From Ursus arctos (taxonomy: Eukaryota > Chordata > Mammalia > Carnivora > Ursidae), in the NCBI RefSeq assembly GCF_023065955.2, contig NW_026623078.1:9186199-9250198 (forward strand): a stretch of DNA of 64,000 nt. Reading direction: 5' to 3'. Every line of letters begins with the position of its first letter. The first letter of the stretch is position 1. The notes beneath the pieces are model-generated. The model was not told the DNA's origin, did no database searches, and saw nothing but the letters and a program-made list of their open reading frames with translations. Below are positions 46,460 to 59,197 of this stretch, piece after piece. The position numbers were made by a program, and so were the translations under genes.

Positions 46460-49400
46460 TTCTTTTTTGTTTTTATTTTACTTCCAGTTAGTTAACATAC
46501 AGTGTAATATTAGTTTCACGTACACAATATAGTGATTCAACACTTCCATGTATCAGCCTGTGCTTCTCATGACAAGTGCACGCCTTAATCTTCATCACCT
46601 ATTTCACCCATCCCCCACCCATCTTTCCTCTGGTATAGTATACACACACACATATATACACATACATCTATTCTTTATCCATTCATCAGTCAGTGAGCAC
46701 TTGGGCTGCTTCCTTATCTTGCCTACTGTAAATAATGCTGCTATAAACATAGAGGTGCATGCATACTTTTGAATTAATGTTCTTGTATTTTTTTGGGTAA
46801 ATATCCAGTAGTGGAATTGCTGGATAGTACGGTAGTTCTATTTTTAACCTTTTGAGGAAACTTCATACTGTTTTCCACAGTTGCTGTACCAGTTTGCATT
46901 CCCAACAAAGTGTATGAGGGTTCCTTTTTCTCCACAACCTGACCAACACCTGCCCTTTCTTGTGTTGTTGATTTTAACCATTCTGACAGGTATGAAGTGA
47001 TATCTCGTTGTGGTTTTGATTTGCATTTCCCTGATGATAACTAATGATGAGCATCTTTTGATGTGTCCGTAGGCCATCTGGATATCTTCTTTGGAGAAAT
47101 GTCTGTTCATGTGTTCTGCTCATTTTTTAATTGGATTATTTTTTGGGGGGTGTTGAGCTGTATAAGTTCCTCTACGTGTCAGGCTGATCTCGGATATATT
47201 TCGGATAATAACCCTTTATCAGATACGTCATTTGCAAATATCTTCTCCCATTCAGTAGGTTGTCTTTTAGTTTTGTTGATTGTTTCCTTCACTGGGAAGA
47301 AGCTTTCTATTTTGATGTAGTTGCAATAGTTTGTTTTTGCTTTTGTTTCCCTTGCCTCAGGGGATGTATCTAGAAAGAAGTTGTGTTGAGAATGTTTACA
47401 TCTATGTTCATCAGGAATATTAGCTGGTAGTTCTCTTTTTTAGTGGTGTCTTTATATGGTTTCAGTATCAGGGTAATACTGGCCTCATAGAATGAATTTG
47501 GAAGTTTTCCTTCTTTTTCTATTTTTTAAAATAATTCAAGAAGAATGGGTATTAATTCCTTTTTAAAAGTTTGGTAGAATTTATCTGTAAAGCCATCTGG
47601 TCCTGCACTTTTATTTGTTGGGAGATTTTTTTTTTTTAATTACTGACTCAATTTATTTGCTGGTTATCAGCTTGTTCAAATTTTCTATTTCTTCTTTTTC
47701 AGTGTTGGTAGTTTATATATTTCTAGGAATTTATCCATTCCTTCTAGGTTGTCCAATTTGTTGGCATATTGTTTCTCATAATATTCTCTTATGATTGTAT
47801 TTCTATGGTACTAGCTTTATTTCTTCTCTCTTGTTTGCAACTTCATTTGAGTCCTTTCTCTTTTTTTCTTGGTAAGTCTGGCTAGAAGTTTATCAATTTT
47901 ATTGACTTTTTCAAAGAATCAGCTCCTGGTTTCATTGTTCTATTGCTTTTTTTTTTTTTAGTTTCTGTATCATTTTTTTCTGCTCTATTCTTCATTATTT
48001 CCTTCCTTCTGCTGGTTTTAGGCTTTGTTTATTGTTCTTTTTTTAGGTCCTTTAGGTGCAAGGTTAAGTTGTTTATTTGAGATTTTTCTTGTTTCTTGAA
48101 GTAGGTCTGTACTGTTATAAACAGTTTTTGCTTCATCGCAGAGATTTTGGACCACTGGTTTTCATTTTTTCCATGTACTTTTTTATTTCTTCTTTATTTC
48201 CTGATTGACCCATGCATTGTTTAGTAGCATGTTATTTACCCTCCATGTATTTGTGGTCTCTCCAAATTTTTTCTTGTGGTTCACTTCCTGTGTCATAGCC
48301 ATGTGGTCAGAAAAGATGCATGGTATGACTTCAATCTTCTTTTTTTGTTGAGGCAGGTTTTGTGGACTAATATGTGATCTATTCTGGATAATGTTCAGTG
48401 TGCAATCAAGAAGAATGTATATTCTGCTGTTTTAAGATAGAATGTTCTGAGTATAACTGTTAAATACATCTGTTCTAGTGAATCATTCAAAGTCATTGCT
48501 TCCTTGTTGATGTTCTGTTTAGTGGATCTGTCCATTGATGTGCATGCAATGTGAAAGTCTCCTACTATTATTGTATTATTATTGATTGGTTCCTTTATGC
48601 TTGTTATTGACAGTTTTATGTATTTGAAAGGTGGTCCCAAGCTGGGTGTATAAATATTGTTATATCTTCTTGTTGGATTGTCCTCTTTATTATTATATAG
48701 CATCCTTCTTTGTCTCTTATTACAACCTTTGTTTTAAAGTCTAGTTTGTCTGATATAAGTATTGCTACTCTGGCTTTCTTTTGACATCCATTTGCATGAT
48801 AGATGTTTCTCCATCCCCTTCTCACTTTCAATCTGCAAGTGGCTGTAGGTTTAAAATGAGTCTCTTGTAGGTAACGTAGATGTGTTTTGTTTTATCCATT
48901 CTGTCATCCTATGTCTTTTGATTGGAGCTTTGAGTCCATTTACATTCAAAGTAATCATTGATAAATGTATTTATTACCATTTGATTACTTGTTTTTTGGT
49001 TGTTTCTGTAGATTTTCTCTGATCCTTTCTTGTCTTTCTCTCTTTCATGTTTTCCTGTTTTTCTTTAGTGATATGTTTGGATTTCTTTTTTTTTTTTAAT
49101 TTTATTTTTTGCATGTCTCTTTGTGGTTTTTGATATACAGTTATCATTAGGTTTGTATATAACCTCTTCTGCATATAGCAGTCTATATTAAGTTGATGGT
49201 AGTTAAGTTTGAACCCATTTTTTTCTCCTCTCCTCCCCACATTGTAGGTGTATGTTATTATATCTTATATCCCTTTTTTCCTTGACTGATTTTTTTTACA
49301 GAAATATTCATTTTTACTGCTTTTGTGTTTCCTATCTTTTTACTGTCACTTTTGGTCTTTCCTTTCCATTTAGAGAGTTCCCTATGATATTTCTTACAGG

Positions 49401-50500
49401 GCTGCTTTAGTGGTCACAAACTCCTTTAGTTTTGCTTATCTGGGAAACTCTTTGTTTCCTTCTATTCTGAATGATAGCCTTGATGGATAGAGTATTCTTG
49501 GATGCAGATTTTTCCCATTCACCACTTTAAACATACGACAAACTATGCCCTTCTGGCTTGCAAAGTTTCTGTTGAAAAGTCTTTTGGTAGCTTTATGGGT
49601 TTTCCCTTGTAAGTTAATGACTTCTTTTTCTTGCTGCTTTTAAGATTTTTAATATGTTTTGATGTGGGTCTGCTTTTCTTGATTTTGATGGATATCTCTG
49701 TGCCTCCTGGATCTGGATGTCTATTTTCTTTCCCAGATCAGGGAAGTTTTCAGTTATTATTTCTTCATTATAAATTTTCTGCCCTCTTTTCCCTCTCTTT
49801 TTCTTCTGGAACTCCTATAATGCAAATGTTATTATGTTTAATGAAATCGCTGAGTTCCCTAAGTCTATTCTTGTTTTTTGTAATTGTTTTTCTCTCTTTT
49901 GTTCAGCTTGATTACTTTCCATTACTCTGGCCTCTAGGTCACTAATTCATTCCTCTGTTCCTTCCAGCCTGCTGTTCATTCCATCATGCATTGTTTCTTA
50001 CTTCTTTTATTGAGCCCTTCATCTTTGCTATGTTATTCTTTACCTCTGGTTAACGGTCTCATTCATGTCTTCCACTCTTTTTTAAAGTCCAGTGAGTATC
50101 CTTATGATCAATGCTTTAAATTCCCTATCAAGGAGGTTACTTATATCTGTTTCACTTAGATCTCTGGCTATGGCCTTGTCCTGTTCTTCCATTTGGAATA
50201 AATTTCTCTGTCTCCTCATTTTGTCTACCTCTCTGTGTCTGCTTCTCTGTATTAAGAAAGTTAGTTGTGTCTTACATTTTTGTTAGTAGTGATTTTATGA
50301 AGAAGAGGTCCTGGGATGCCCTGCAGTGCAGGATCCCTTGTTCATCAGAACCTGGCACTTCAGGAGAGTATCCTATTTGTGTTGCTTCTGCCCTGTTCTT
50401 GTGTCTGAGTCAGTTTTCTGTTCAGTGCAGTTGTCTGCACTGACTCTGCCTGTTGTGGTCTGTGCTTGCTCTTAATCAGAACTTAGAGTCTTAAAATTAA
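46460..50500 (-). mobile_element. L1 with internal deletion
   Basis: Reversed L1 from the 3' end (CCAGTTAGTTAACATACAGT) through the ORF2 C-terminus (46844-47110 ORF). An abrupt jump near 47385 removes much of the ORF2 middle, and the element continues in the RT start. The endonuclease domain is at about 48395-48831, with a VGDF...MDRS stretch matching the L1 EN fold, and upstream ORF1/5' UTR sequence runs to 50500. Frames are broken throughout. A 25-base foreign stretch lies at 47167-47191. Confidence 0.85.
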
Positions 50501-50554
50501 TCTACTCCCTTATTTTTAAATAACTAGATTTACCTTGCTTAAGTGTTTTAAGGG

Positions 50555-51165
50555 GTGATGTGTACAAAGAAAGGAAGTCTAAAGAAGGTTAGAGAAGACA
50601 GCCTCTGAAAACAAGTGTCATCAACAATTTTAAGAATCTTTCTCAATATCACTTTTATTTCCCTTCCTTGCAGATAAACCCTAATTTTTAAAAGAAAATT
50701 AAAATAACAAAATAAAGTTCTTAGCTTACAATAATGGAGGAATAAAATTGAGTAAATATTGCTAAAGGAGTATTTAGAATGGAGCCAGGAGGACATTGAA
50801 AATTTAGGGCTTGTGCACCTTGTCTCCTGCCTCAAATTCTCAGAATTGCTGAACTCAGCTAAAAGCCAAGGCATCTGCTGCAAGTTAGAATGGACAGAAA
50901 TGGACTTTCTGCCCAGCCTAGCCCTAGCAACCAGTCATGTATAGATAGTGTAACTATAGCTGTCAGTACCAATCACATTTCATTCAAAACAACTTAAGAA
51001 AATTCCCTTTTTCCTCTTTAAAAGCTCTAGCCTCCTTTGTCTTTCTGGAGCATGCTTTTGATTTCAGTAGACTCTGTGTTTCCCAGATTGCAATACCTAA
51101 GACTCTAAATAAATGTACACATTTTATTTTGCAGCTTGCAGTCTTATCTTTTGTTGGCCTACACT
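50555..51165 (+). mobile_element. Possible solo LTR (class I-like)
   Basis: LTR-like promoter layout: CTCTTTAAAAGCTCTAGCCT (TATA-like, near 51018), TTCAGTAGACTCTGTGTTTC, an AATAAATG poly(A) signal near 51110, and an end TTTGTTGGCCTACA. The left boundary is uncertain and no target duplication was found. Confidence 0.42.
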
Positions 51166-52589
51166 CAGTTGAAGTTGACTAAAATACACTGAAACAGCAC
51201 TGGACTGCTCTAAATTCATTTAAAGAGGCCAATAAAACCTCATTCTATGACTGAATACAAAGAAATGATTTATCCTGGGAAGTAAAATAAAATTGTTGGC
51301 AAAACTGATTTGGGATTAAAAACAACCAAACGTAATTCAGCCTTGAATAACTCTTCATAAAGCTCCATGGCTCTTTATGGACACTAAAGGCAAAGTACTG
51401 AAAAACAGCTCTTTATAACTAAGATACCTTTACTCTATTAATCTAAACACTATATACACTGGTGACTCTTTTGGCTTAAGGATAGGTATAAAGATAAAAT
51501 TCTTCACCTGATATTCCATGCATGGACCAAGCTGGAGTTGCTGGCTAGTCACTCATATGGACAGCATTGAAGTTCAGTGAAGTTCATGGTGATTAATACG
51601 CAAGAATATTCAGTGGCCTATAACTAACACAACTTAAGTTGACTTTGGTAACTCTCTAGGTAGGTGACCCTGAGCAAGTCACTTGTATTTATACTTTAGT
51701 TTTATTGAGTTTAAAAGTTGCTAAATTTTGAACTCTTCTATGTCACATAGGATTTGAGAGTTAATAAAAATAAAAATATTAATTATTTTTAAAATAACTT
51801 GCTGAAAAATCAAAAAGCCCAAGTATTAGCAAGATACTAAGGCATTGGCTATCCTCTTGAAATTTATTCATTCAATAAACTCTTTTTTAAAAAAACTAAT
51901 GAAGTTTTGAAAATTTACAAATAAGGTTTATAACAAATGGGTAAGGTGTAAATAATAATGAATCAATGGCCATATGTCCACCATCTGTTGCAGGACAGAA
52001 CATCCTGGATTCTCTCTGTTACACTGTATGAAGTAACCATTAGATGAAATTTTGCCTGTCATTTTCTAAATTTTTCTATATAGTTTCAAAAGGCATTTAG
52101 TGTTTGTGTGCCTTTAGATGTAAGGTGTCATGCTACTTTAAAGGTAGGAGTATTGGTTAGAATTATGAATAACTTTTTAAAGCGTATTCTCTAAACAATA
52201 CACTTCATTTCATAATGCAAATCTTTGAAGACTGGAGGCATCCTCATGGATCTTCCTCTACTTCATAAGGAAAGTCTTTTTTTCCCCCTAATTCATTGAT
52301 TTTTAATGCTGTTTCTAGGAAAATAACCCAGCACAGCTGAGCAGATTTTGGCATTTCCTAAGAAGCTGTCTATCCCTTACTAGAATTTCTCTTTTTCTTT
52401 CACCTATATTTTACAAAAAATAAGTTATTGAGGTGTGTGATGTTGTGATTTATAATAAGACATATGTATTTGTTCTGTCCAGCTTCTGGCAAAGAGCTTT
52501 TAAAACCCTTAAAATTTCCTAAGTGAGGTGAGGGATAAAAACTATCTTTTGTTACATAGAAGAGGTGATTTTTGCAAAACAACTAGGTA
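51166..52589. other. No gene recognised
   Basis: AT-rich. A short MIR-like core at about 51655-51690 (GTGACCCTGAGCAAGTCACT). Otherwise unassigned. Confidence 0.45.
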
Positions 52590-53216
52590 TGAGAGCAGGT
52601 TGCCAGGGGAGTGGCATTGAGATTAGAAGGTTGGAATTTTCAATTCCATACCCCTCCCACCTTCAGAGAGGAAAGAAAGGCTGGAGTTTGAATCAATTAA
52701 CAATGGTCAATGATTTAATCAATTGTGCTATATAATGAAGCTTCCATAAAAACCCAGAAGAACAGGGTTGGAGAGTTTCCAGATGGTGAACATATGGAAA
52801 TTCAGGGAGAGTGGTGCCTTCAGGTGGCATGGAAGCTCTGTCTGTGCCCCTTTCCACATATTTTCCCTTCTGTATCTCTTCCATCTGGCTGTTCCTGAGT
52901 TATACCCTTTTATAATAAAACAAATAATCTGGTAAATAAAATATTTCTCTGAGTTCTATGAGGTGCTCTAGCAGATTAATCAAACCCAAAAAGTGGAATG
53001 TTGGAACCTCTGATTTAAACCAGTGGGTCGGGGCATGTGTGACAACCTGGGCCTATGATTGGCATCTACACTGGGTGATAGGGCAGGGTTATAGGACTGA
53101 ACCCCTTAATTGGTGGGATCTGATGTTATTTTGAGGTAATTTCAGAATTGAATTGAATCCTGGGACACCCAGCTGGTGTTTCAGAATTACTTGGTGTGTG
53201 GGGGGAAAAAACACAT
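52590..53216 (+). mobile_element. 5' LTR-like segment of an ERVL-type element
   Basis: About 630 bases: TGAGAGCAGGTTGCCAGGGG, TTTAATCAATTGTGCTATAT, GAAGCTTCCATAAAAACCCA, GTATCTCTTCCATCTGGCTG, TTTATAATAAAACAAATAAT (poly(A)/TATA zone), TAGCAGATTAATCAAACCCA, GGACACCCAGCTGGTGTTTC, TTACTTGGTGTGTGG. It lies upstream of, and on the same strand as, the pol remnant, so it is probably the 5' LTR of that element. The exact family is not named. Confidence 0.6.
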
Positions 53217-54425
53217 AGTATAATTGGTGTGAAAATTGTAGTTTGTGTAAGTGAAGTGGAATTTGCTACACTGTCCCTAGCTCACAGAAACATGTGCTTT
53301 GAGAAGAGAAAGGATGAAAGGGTCAAGGACGAGGAATCTTTGATTCCTGGGTTGTTATGTGGTCACCAGTGGTATGATACAGCAGCTGTGTTTTGTTAGT
53401 ATGATTGGTTTTATGATGAATAGGATATTCATACCCTGAAATGCCTATTACCCAAGTTAGGGTAAGTGCTGTGATTAAGGCAGCCCCTTTTGCATGGGTA
53501 CCCCATGTAACTTTACTGTTACAAAAATCTAACATTTCCAGAAGCCTAATGAAATTTGCTGTCTCAGCTTTCTCACATGGGTCTTACTGATACCAAGAAC
53601 ATTAAATTAATTAACAAGAAAATGAGAAGAGATAAAGGGGAGAGTCAAGAGACTTACTGTACAGGGTGGAAGTCCTTAGGTACCTGTTGAGAAATGGGAT
53701 GAATAAAGTAGACATCAGTGGAGCTGTGTTGATATAGCGCTATTAAAGGTTGGGAGGACTGAAGGACCCCATTTTTGTTCCCTGGCATTAAAGAGTCCTG
53801 AGTAATTTGTGCTATTTATCCTAGTTTGGAGGAATTCACACGTCGGCACAGATTCCAATGAGAAACCTGAACAGAAATCAACTGCCATGATGGTTAAGCC
53901 AATTAATCAAGGTAAAGACCTATGTAAAGGCCCAAGGCTGTATGTGCATGTGTGGATAGAATGGCTGGGGTGGGGAGAAGAGATTTTTCTGGAGCTCTCT
54001 AACACAGGAGCCCCAAGGCACTGTGATTTTGAAGTCTTAATGGGCTAAGCTTATACTGAAAATACAGAGATGCAACAGTTGATGGGATTAAGGTGAACAT
54101 TTAGGTGAAAATTCATTTTTGAAAAGATTTTGTCTTTATATCTTCTTTACTAATAATATATTATTGGGATGGATATGATGTCTGTCTGGGAGTTGCTTCT
54201 GCTACCTAATATTGTAAAACGGAAGACATGTAAGCCCACCCGCAGGCCAGTTTTAATTGGGTATACTAAATGGGAAGCACTAGAACTGCTCCCAAGCCCA
54301 CATAGGTGGTTAACTTGAAACATTATAGAATGCCTGGTGGGCACAAAGAAATTACCACTTCAATTAATGATATATTAGAAGCTAGAAATAGTGGTATCAA
54401 TGAATTTGTTGTCTTCTGTGACCTG
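53217..54425 (+). mobile_element. Presumed gag/pro zone of the ERVL-type element
   Basis: Lies between the LTR-like segment and the recognisable pol. No domain can be read and stops occur in all frames. Assigned by position only. Confidence 0.35.
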
Positions 54426-56158
54426 TGACAAAGGTGACGGCTCATGGAGACTAACAGCAGACTACAAGGGCTGAAATAAAATTGTACCACCCACAGCTTC
54501 AGGAGCTTCAGATGTGGTCTGAACAGTACAGAAAACACAACAGGCTAACCGAGGCTGGTACTTAGTTACTGACCTCATAAATGCTTCGTTCTCTATCTCA
54601 GCCTCAGAAAAGAGACAGCTACAGTTTGCTTCACATGAGAAAGACTAATTTACTTTTACAGTAGTCCCCCTTTATCCATGGTTTTGCTTTCCACAGTTTT
54701 AGGTACTTGAGATGAACTGAGGTTCAGAAGCAGGTGGTCCTCCTTCTGACATATTTTCAGAAGGTCAATGGTAGCCTAATGCTACATCACATGCCTATGC
54801 TTCACCTCATCTCATCACATAAGCATTTTATCCTCTTACATCATCATGAGGTGAAGAGTAAGTACAGTATAATAAGATATTTGGGAGATGGAGAACAACA
54901 GTCACTTAAGTTGCAGTATATTATTGTAATTGTTCTGTTATTATTAGTTATTGTTGTTAACCTCTTATTGTGCCTAATTTATAAATTAAACTTTTTCATA
55001 GGTATGTATATATAGGAAGAAACATAGTATATATAGGGTTTGGTACAATCCATGGTTTCAGGGCTCCACTGCGTGTCTTGGATCATAGCTCCCATAATAA
55101 GGGGAGACTGCTGTATTTTGCTGCCATAGTGTTCTATCAACTTAGCAATTTACTGTCGTGATTTGGTCAAAAGGGATTTGAGCTTCATGCAGGTCTCAAG
55201 TGCAATAATATGCTGTATTGGTGACAGTATGATAATATCAGAAACTAAAGAGCAAGCTGGGACTGATTTGAATACAATGACGTACATGGTCAACTGGAAC
55301 TGCTTAAAGCAACCAGCAAAGGTACAAGGGCCTACCCAAATGGCAAAATTCTTAGGAATAACCTGGGCAGGAGCCACCCAGGAGATTCCACAAGTGACAA
55401 AAAAATAAACCGCTATCACTAACCGTCCCCAGAACCAAACAAGAAGCCCAGCATTTGCTTATCTTTATTTGGATTTTTGAGAACACATTTTCAACATTTT
55501 GGAATATTGTTAGTTCCTATCTTTAAGATTACCTGAAAGAAAGTTATGTTTCAGTGGGGGCTTATATTTCAGGCCATGTCTAAATTACAAAAAGTGGTAG
55601 CTATCTCAATACCATTGGGCCATTTTGACCCCCATTCAGATTTGATTTTGGAATTGTCTGCTGCATACTCATGCAGACCAGAGCTTTGGTAAAAAAAAAT
55701 CATAAATGCTTCCCAACAGCAACCACTGGGTTTTGGATGAGAAAATTCCCAGATGTTGCTGCTGGGAACACATCATTTAAGAAACAATAACTAGACATTA
55801 ATTGAGACTGCCTCAATGACTGAAGGACATAAAATAATCATGAGACCTGAGATACATTTAATGTCTTGGGTGATGTCAGAGAAACATTCTAATAAGGAAG
55901 GCAGTGCTCAGAAGAATTCCATAATACAGTGGAAATGGTTCATATAGGAGCATGCTGCCCAGAGAATGCAAGGAGGCACCCACCAAAGAGCAGGTAGCTA
56001 TTTTTCCTCTAGGACCAATGTTAGAGCTACCTGAGGAATTGCCAAAACCAAGTGCCTTATGAATGGCTCTCAGCTGAACAACAGAGAGGCGTTTGATTTA
56101 CTGAAGGCAGTTCCAAGGTGAATAAGCAGTATTCTGTTTGCATTAAGACTAGTAGGTG
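54426..56158 (+). pseudogene. ERVL-type pol remnant (RT to RNase H), inactive
   Basis: A retroviral pol remnant broken by stops and frameshifts. Readable pieces in order: KGDGSWRLTADYKG from 54434, WYLVTDLINASFSI near 54560, CRDLVKRDL right of the Tigger insertion, KFLGITWAG near 55350, then IPLGHFDPHSD near 55605 and MRPEIHLMSWVMS near 55850. The catalytic YxDD position is Cys-Ile-Gly-Asp (55214-55225), so the tyrosine and first aspartate are lost. Similarity in layout and motifs to ERVL pol is inferred from family knowledge. There is no open frame over about 82 codons and it cannot make an enzyme. Confidence 0.8.
54659..55113 (+). mobile_element. Tigger-like DNA transposon (TcMar), nonautonomous
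   Basis: A 455-bp element with inverted ends CAGTAGTCCCCCTTTATCCA and, reversed from the right, CAGCAGTCTCCCCTTATTAT. TA target duplication at 54657-54658 and 55114-55115. Interior includes ACAGTATAATAAGATATTTG and GGTTTGGTACAATCCATGGT. No transposase survives. It sits inside the ERVL RT region, so it is younger than that provirus. Confidence 0.9.
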
Positions 56159-56160
56159 GG

Positions 56161-56368
56161 ATGCGCCTGGGTGGCTCAGTCAGTTAAGCTTCTGCCTTCA
56201 GTTCAGGTCATGATCCCAGGGTCCTGGGATTGAGCCTTGTGTCAGACTCCTTGTTCAGTGGGGATTCTGCTTCTCTCTCGCCCTCAGCCCTTCCCTCCAC
56301 TCCCCCACCCCCACTCGTGCTCTCTTTCTCTCTTGCTCAAATAAATAAAATCTTTTTTTAAAAAATAA
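56161..56368 (+). mobile_element. SINEC
   Basis: ATGCGCCTGGGTGGCTCAGT, TCAGGTCATGATCCCAGGGT, CTTTCTCTCTTGCTCAAATA, AAATAAAATC tail. Weak flanks near AAGACTAG and AAGACAAC. Confidence 0.93.
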
Positions 56369-57284
56369 AGACAACTTATTTAATGTATATTGTTGATTCA
56401 TTACCATTGAAATCACAGTCAATGGCACCATAACTCATGCCTAAACAAAACTTATCTAACACACATAATTTCTTCACGAGCACATCACAATCTTGTCCTT
56501 AGGAACACTAGAAAACACTTTAGCACTATGCTCAGGGAATATTTTAAACAGGAAAATCAAAAGCACAAAAAATGTAAAACAAAACAGAACAGGGTACTTA
56601 ATAGACCATAAAGAAGATACTTGTTTAGATTATGAAAGCTGAAACAAGAAGGCAGAGAGTCACCTCGTTTGACTTCATTGGGAAGGTGCACATCAGGTAA
56701 CTCAAATGTTTTGCTCCTCCAGGCACATTCAAAAATGACCATAAAAGTGCCATGACTATTGATTTGGGTGTTGCAGATAAATTTAGTGAATAAATGCATT
56801 CACAAATATGGATTCCATGAATAATTATAATTGACTGAATATCTTTATAAACATCAACTTTCTGAAAAAGAAAAAAAGAAAAAGGAAAGCAATACTCCCT
56901 CATCTGAGTATGTAGGTAATAATAGATAACTATCATTTTATTCTTGTAATATTGAAAATTGAATAACATTAAGTACACAAGATTAAACTACAGCTGATTT
57001 CTTAGTATTTATAAATAAAGCATTCGATTATCTTAGGCCATTAGAATCCTTTTGGTATGTGTGCATCTGTTCTTATCGAAGACCTGTCAAAGGCTATCTT
57101 CTTTCCTAGAAATGAACAATACTTCCCTTAGATAGCTTACTGGTGATCTAGTGAGCTACAGGGAAGCTTCCTGAGGATACCACCTCTGCTTATAGCCACT
57201 TCAAATTATTGTGTATTGGTCTCACATAAGCCAGGGTAGTCAAGGTTTTTAGGTGTAAATAATAAAAACCAACTAAGGTCCACT
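56369..57284. other. No feature recognised
   Basis: AT-rich, no clear repeat. A minus-strand ORF of 117 codons (56625-56978) is compositionally biased (Ile/Phe/Tyr) and unsupported. Confidence 0.45.
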
Positions 57285-57772
57285 ATATCAGTTAGCTTTT
57301 GCTGTCTAATAAACCATCCTAAAACACAGTGTCTTTAAAAAAGAGCCAGCTATTTGGTTCATGATATTGTGGCATAACAATTTGTGCTGGACTCGTGTTG
57401 GTAGGCTTTCTGGTTTCTGCTATACCACAGTCAGCTGCCATGTCTAGGTTGCCTGACTGGGAGGCTCACCTCTGGACTGCAAGACTGCTCCAGCAGAGTT
57501 TCAAGACCCACTGATATAGTGGTTGGAAATAATTATGAGATATTTAGTGGAAAACTGGTAAGGCCTCTTGCAACTAACTCTCTCTGGAAAGTGAGAATTT
57601 CCTAATTTCTAAATATTCTTTTTGCCTAAGCAAGTCAGAATGCCATATCAGATTCCAGGGATGGGAAATTACATTCTATTTCGTGATGGGAAGAACTGCA
57701 AATTCATATAGTGGAGATATGGATATCCAAGGTGAGTAACTGTGCCTACTTTGCAAAGAATCTGTCCAATTG
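57285..57772 (+). repeat. Ancient LTR-like interspersed repeat
   Basis: ATCAGTTAGCTTTTGCTGTC, TAATAAACCATCCTAAAACA, GGCATAACAATTTGTGCTGG at the left, and AAGCAAGTCAGAATGCC, CGTGATGGGAAGAACTGCAA, CTACTTTGCAAAGAATCTGT at the right. The order matches a widespread mammalian repeat of LTR type whose name I cannot fix. Confidence 0.5.
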
Positions 57773-58660
57773 ACTAAGCAAAGGACAGGTAGGTCACAAT
57801 ATTGCCAAGGAGTTTAGAGAATAAGGTGTAGATAAGGAGGCATAATTGGGCAGGATAAAAGATGGATTGATTAGTCAAAGTTACAGTTAAAATCAGAATC
57901 AGTTCAATGACAGCATCACTCTTCTGACCACTGGATGCTGAAGCCGGTGCATCTCTATTGATGACACCTATTATTATTGCCACAGTTTGGTTTAAAATTG
58001 AAAGTTACTTTTACCTTGCTTCTGCAACTCCCAGAATAGATGCTTCACTGGTCTTGCCCTCATTGGCACATCACATTTACTGGACTGAGACCACTTCTCC
58101 ATGCTCTGGATACAAGGGGGGTTGGGAAAATAATTATCTTTATTTTGTTTCCATCATGGGGAATGGAGTTATAGCCTTACAATACCATAGGTGGAAAGTT
58201 GCCAGACATAGACAAAGGACTCGGGTTCAGGAAGGGCAAAAGAAACTATAAATATCAAACACATATAATTTTAGGACAAGTAGAAAGGGATTGAGGGATT
58301 AGCCTGAAATATTCTGTCCTAAATTTTTGGTTTTGATTTCCCTTTTCCCCTCAGAGCATAAGACCCCATAACTACATATTAATCAAGATCCACAGAGAGT
58401 TTTAAGGATGAACATTTGAAGCACAGTTAGAGGGAGTGTGGAGGAGTCAAATTCCAACTTTGGGACTTCCTGGTCAAACCATATTTTACCACATTGTCAC
58501 CAAAATAAAACTCCCTGGTTTGCAGGATGATTCTCTGTGAGGTATCTTTAAAAATCTTTGTTCTCCTTATTCCTGACTTATAGATGCAGATGAAGAAATC
58601 AGACAACATAAGGCAGACAGTGCAGAACATGTGGTGTTTTGACTGAAATCAGAGTGGAAG
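57773..58660. other. Unassigned sequence
   Basis: Includes a 97-codon ORF (57958-58251) without recognisable domains. May contain more of the neighbouring old repeat. Confidence 0.4.
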
Positions 58661-58699
58661 GTACTGTGTGATCATACAGGATGGTCACATTGGTGCTCA

Positions 58700-58850
58700 A
58701 GTTACCCATGAGCTGTGCGACTGTAAGACTCATCAGCTCATGCCTATGTTTTTATAAAATGGGAGTAACAATGGCATGGACCTCCTGGCTTGTCATGAGG
58801 ATTAAATACACATGAAATATGCAGCCGATGAATACTATTCTTATTTTTTT
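58700..58850 (+). repeat. MIR SINE fragment
   Basis: ATGAGCTGTGCGACTGTAAG, TTTATAAAATGGGAGTAACA, TTGTCATGAGGATTAAATAC, sense MIR core and tail. Confidence 0.65.
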
Positions 58851-59195
58851 TTATTCATAGAGAATGGTTTAGTTATATAGGTGAAGAAATCAGTGTAGAT
58901 AAATTTAAGTCCAGGAAACATAGAAGACTTCAGCAAGTCACTTCAAAACTAAAAGGAAAATGCATGTTTTTATTATTATATGAAGAATGTCTTATATGAA
59001 GGTACTGAATTTCATTGTAGCAGGAAAGAATTTTTAACATTATTTCTATATTTTTATGGCAACAATAACACCTGTTGTCACTAATTTCTGTTAACTAGTA
59101 TAGTCATATTATACAAAGGGAGTGGGCCAACATCCCAATTATACTCCACCTTTATTAAGTGCTTAAGTGTTTTTTTCATTTAATATAGCTTTCAG
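58851..59195. other. AT-rich sequence, no features
   Basis: No recognised element. Confidence 0.45.
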
Positions 59196-59197
59196 TA

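Noticed and set aside
55163..55408. 81-codon ORF as a working reverse transcriptase piece
   Set aside because: It is a fragment of a decayed ERVL-type pol. The YxDD box has lost its tyrosine and first aspartate, and stops or a transposon interrupt both sides.
56625..56978. 117-codon minus-strand ORF
   Set aside because: AT-driven composition and no conserved motif. It overlaps another frame of equal quality.
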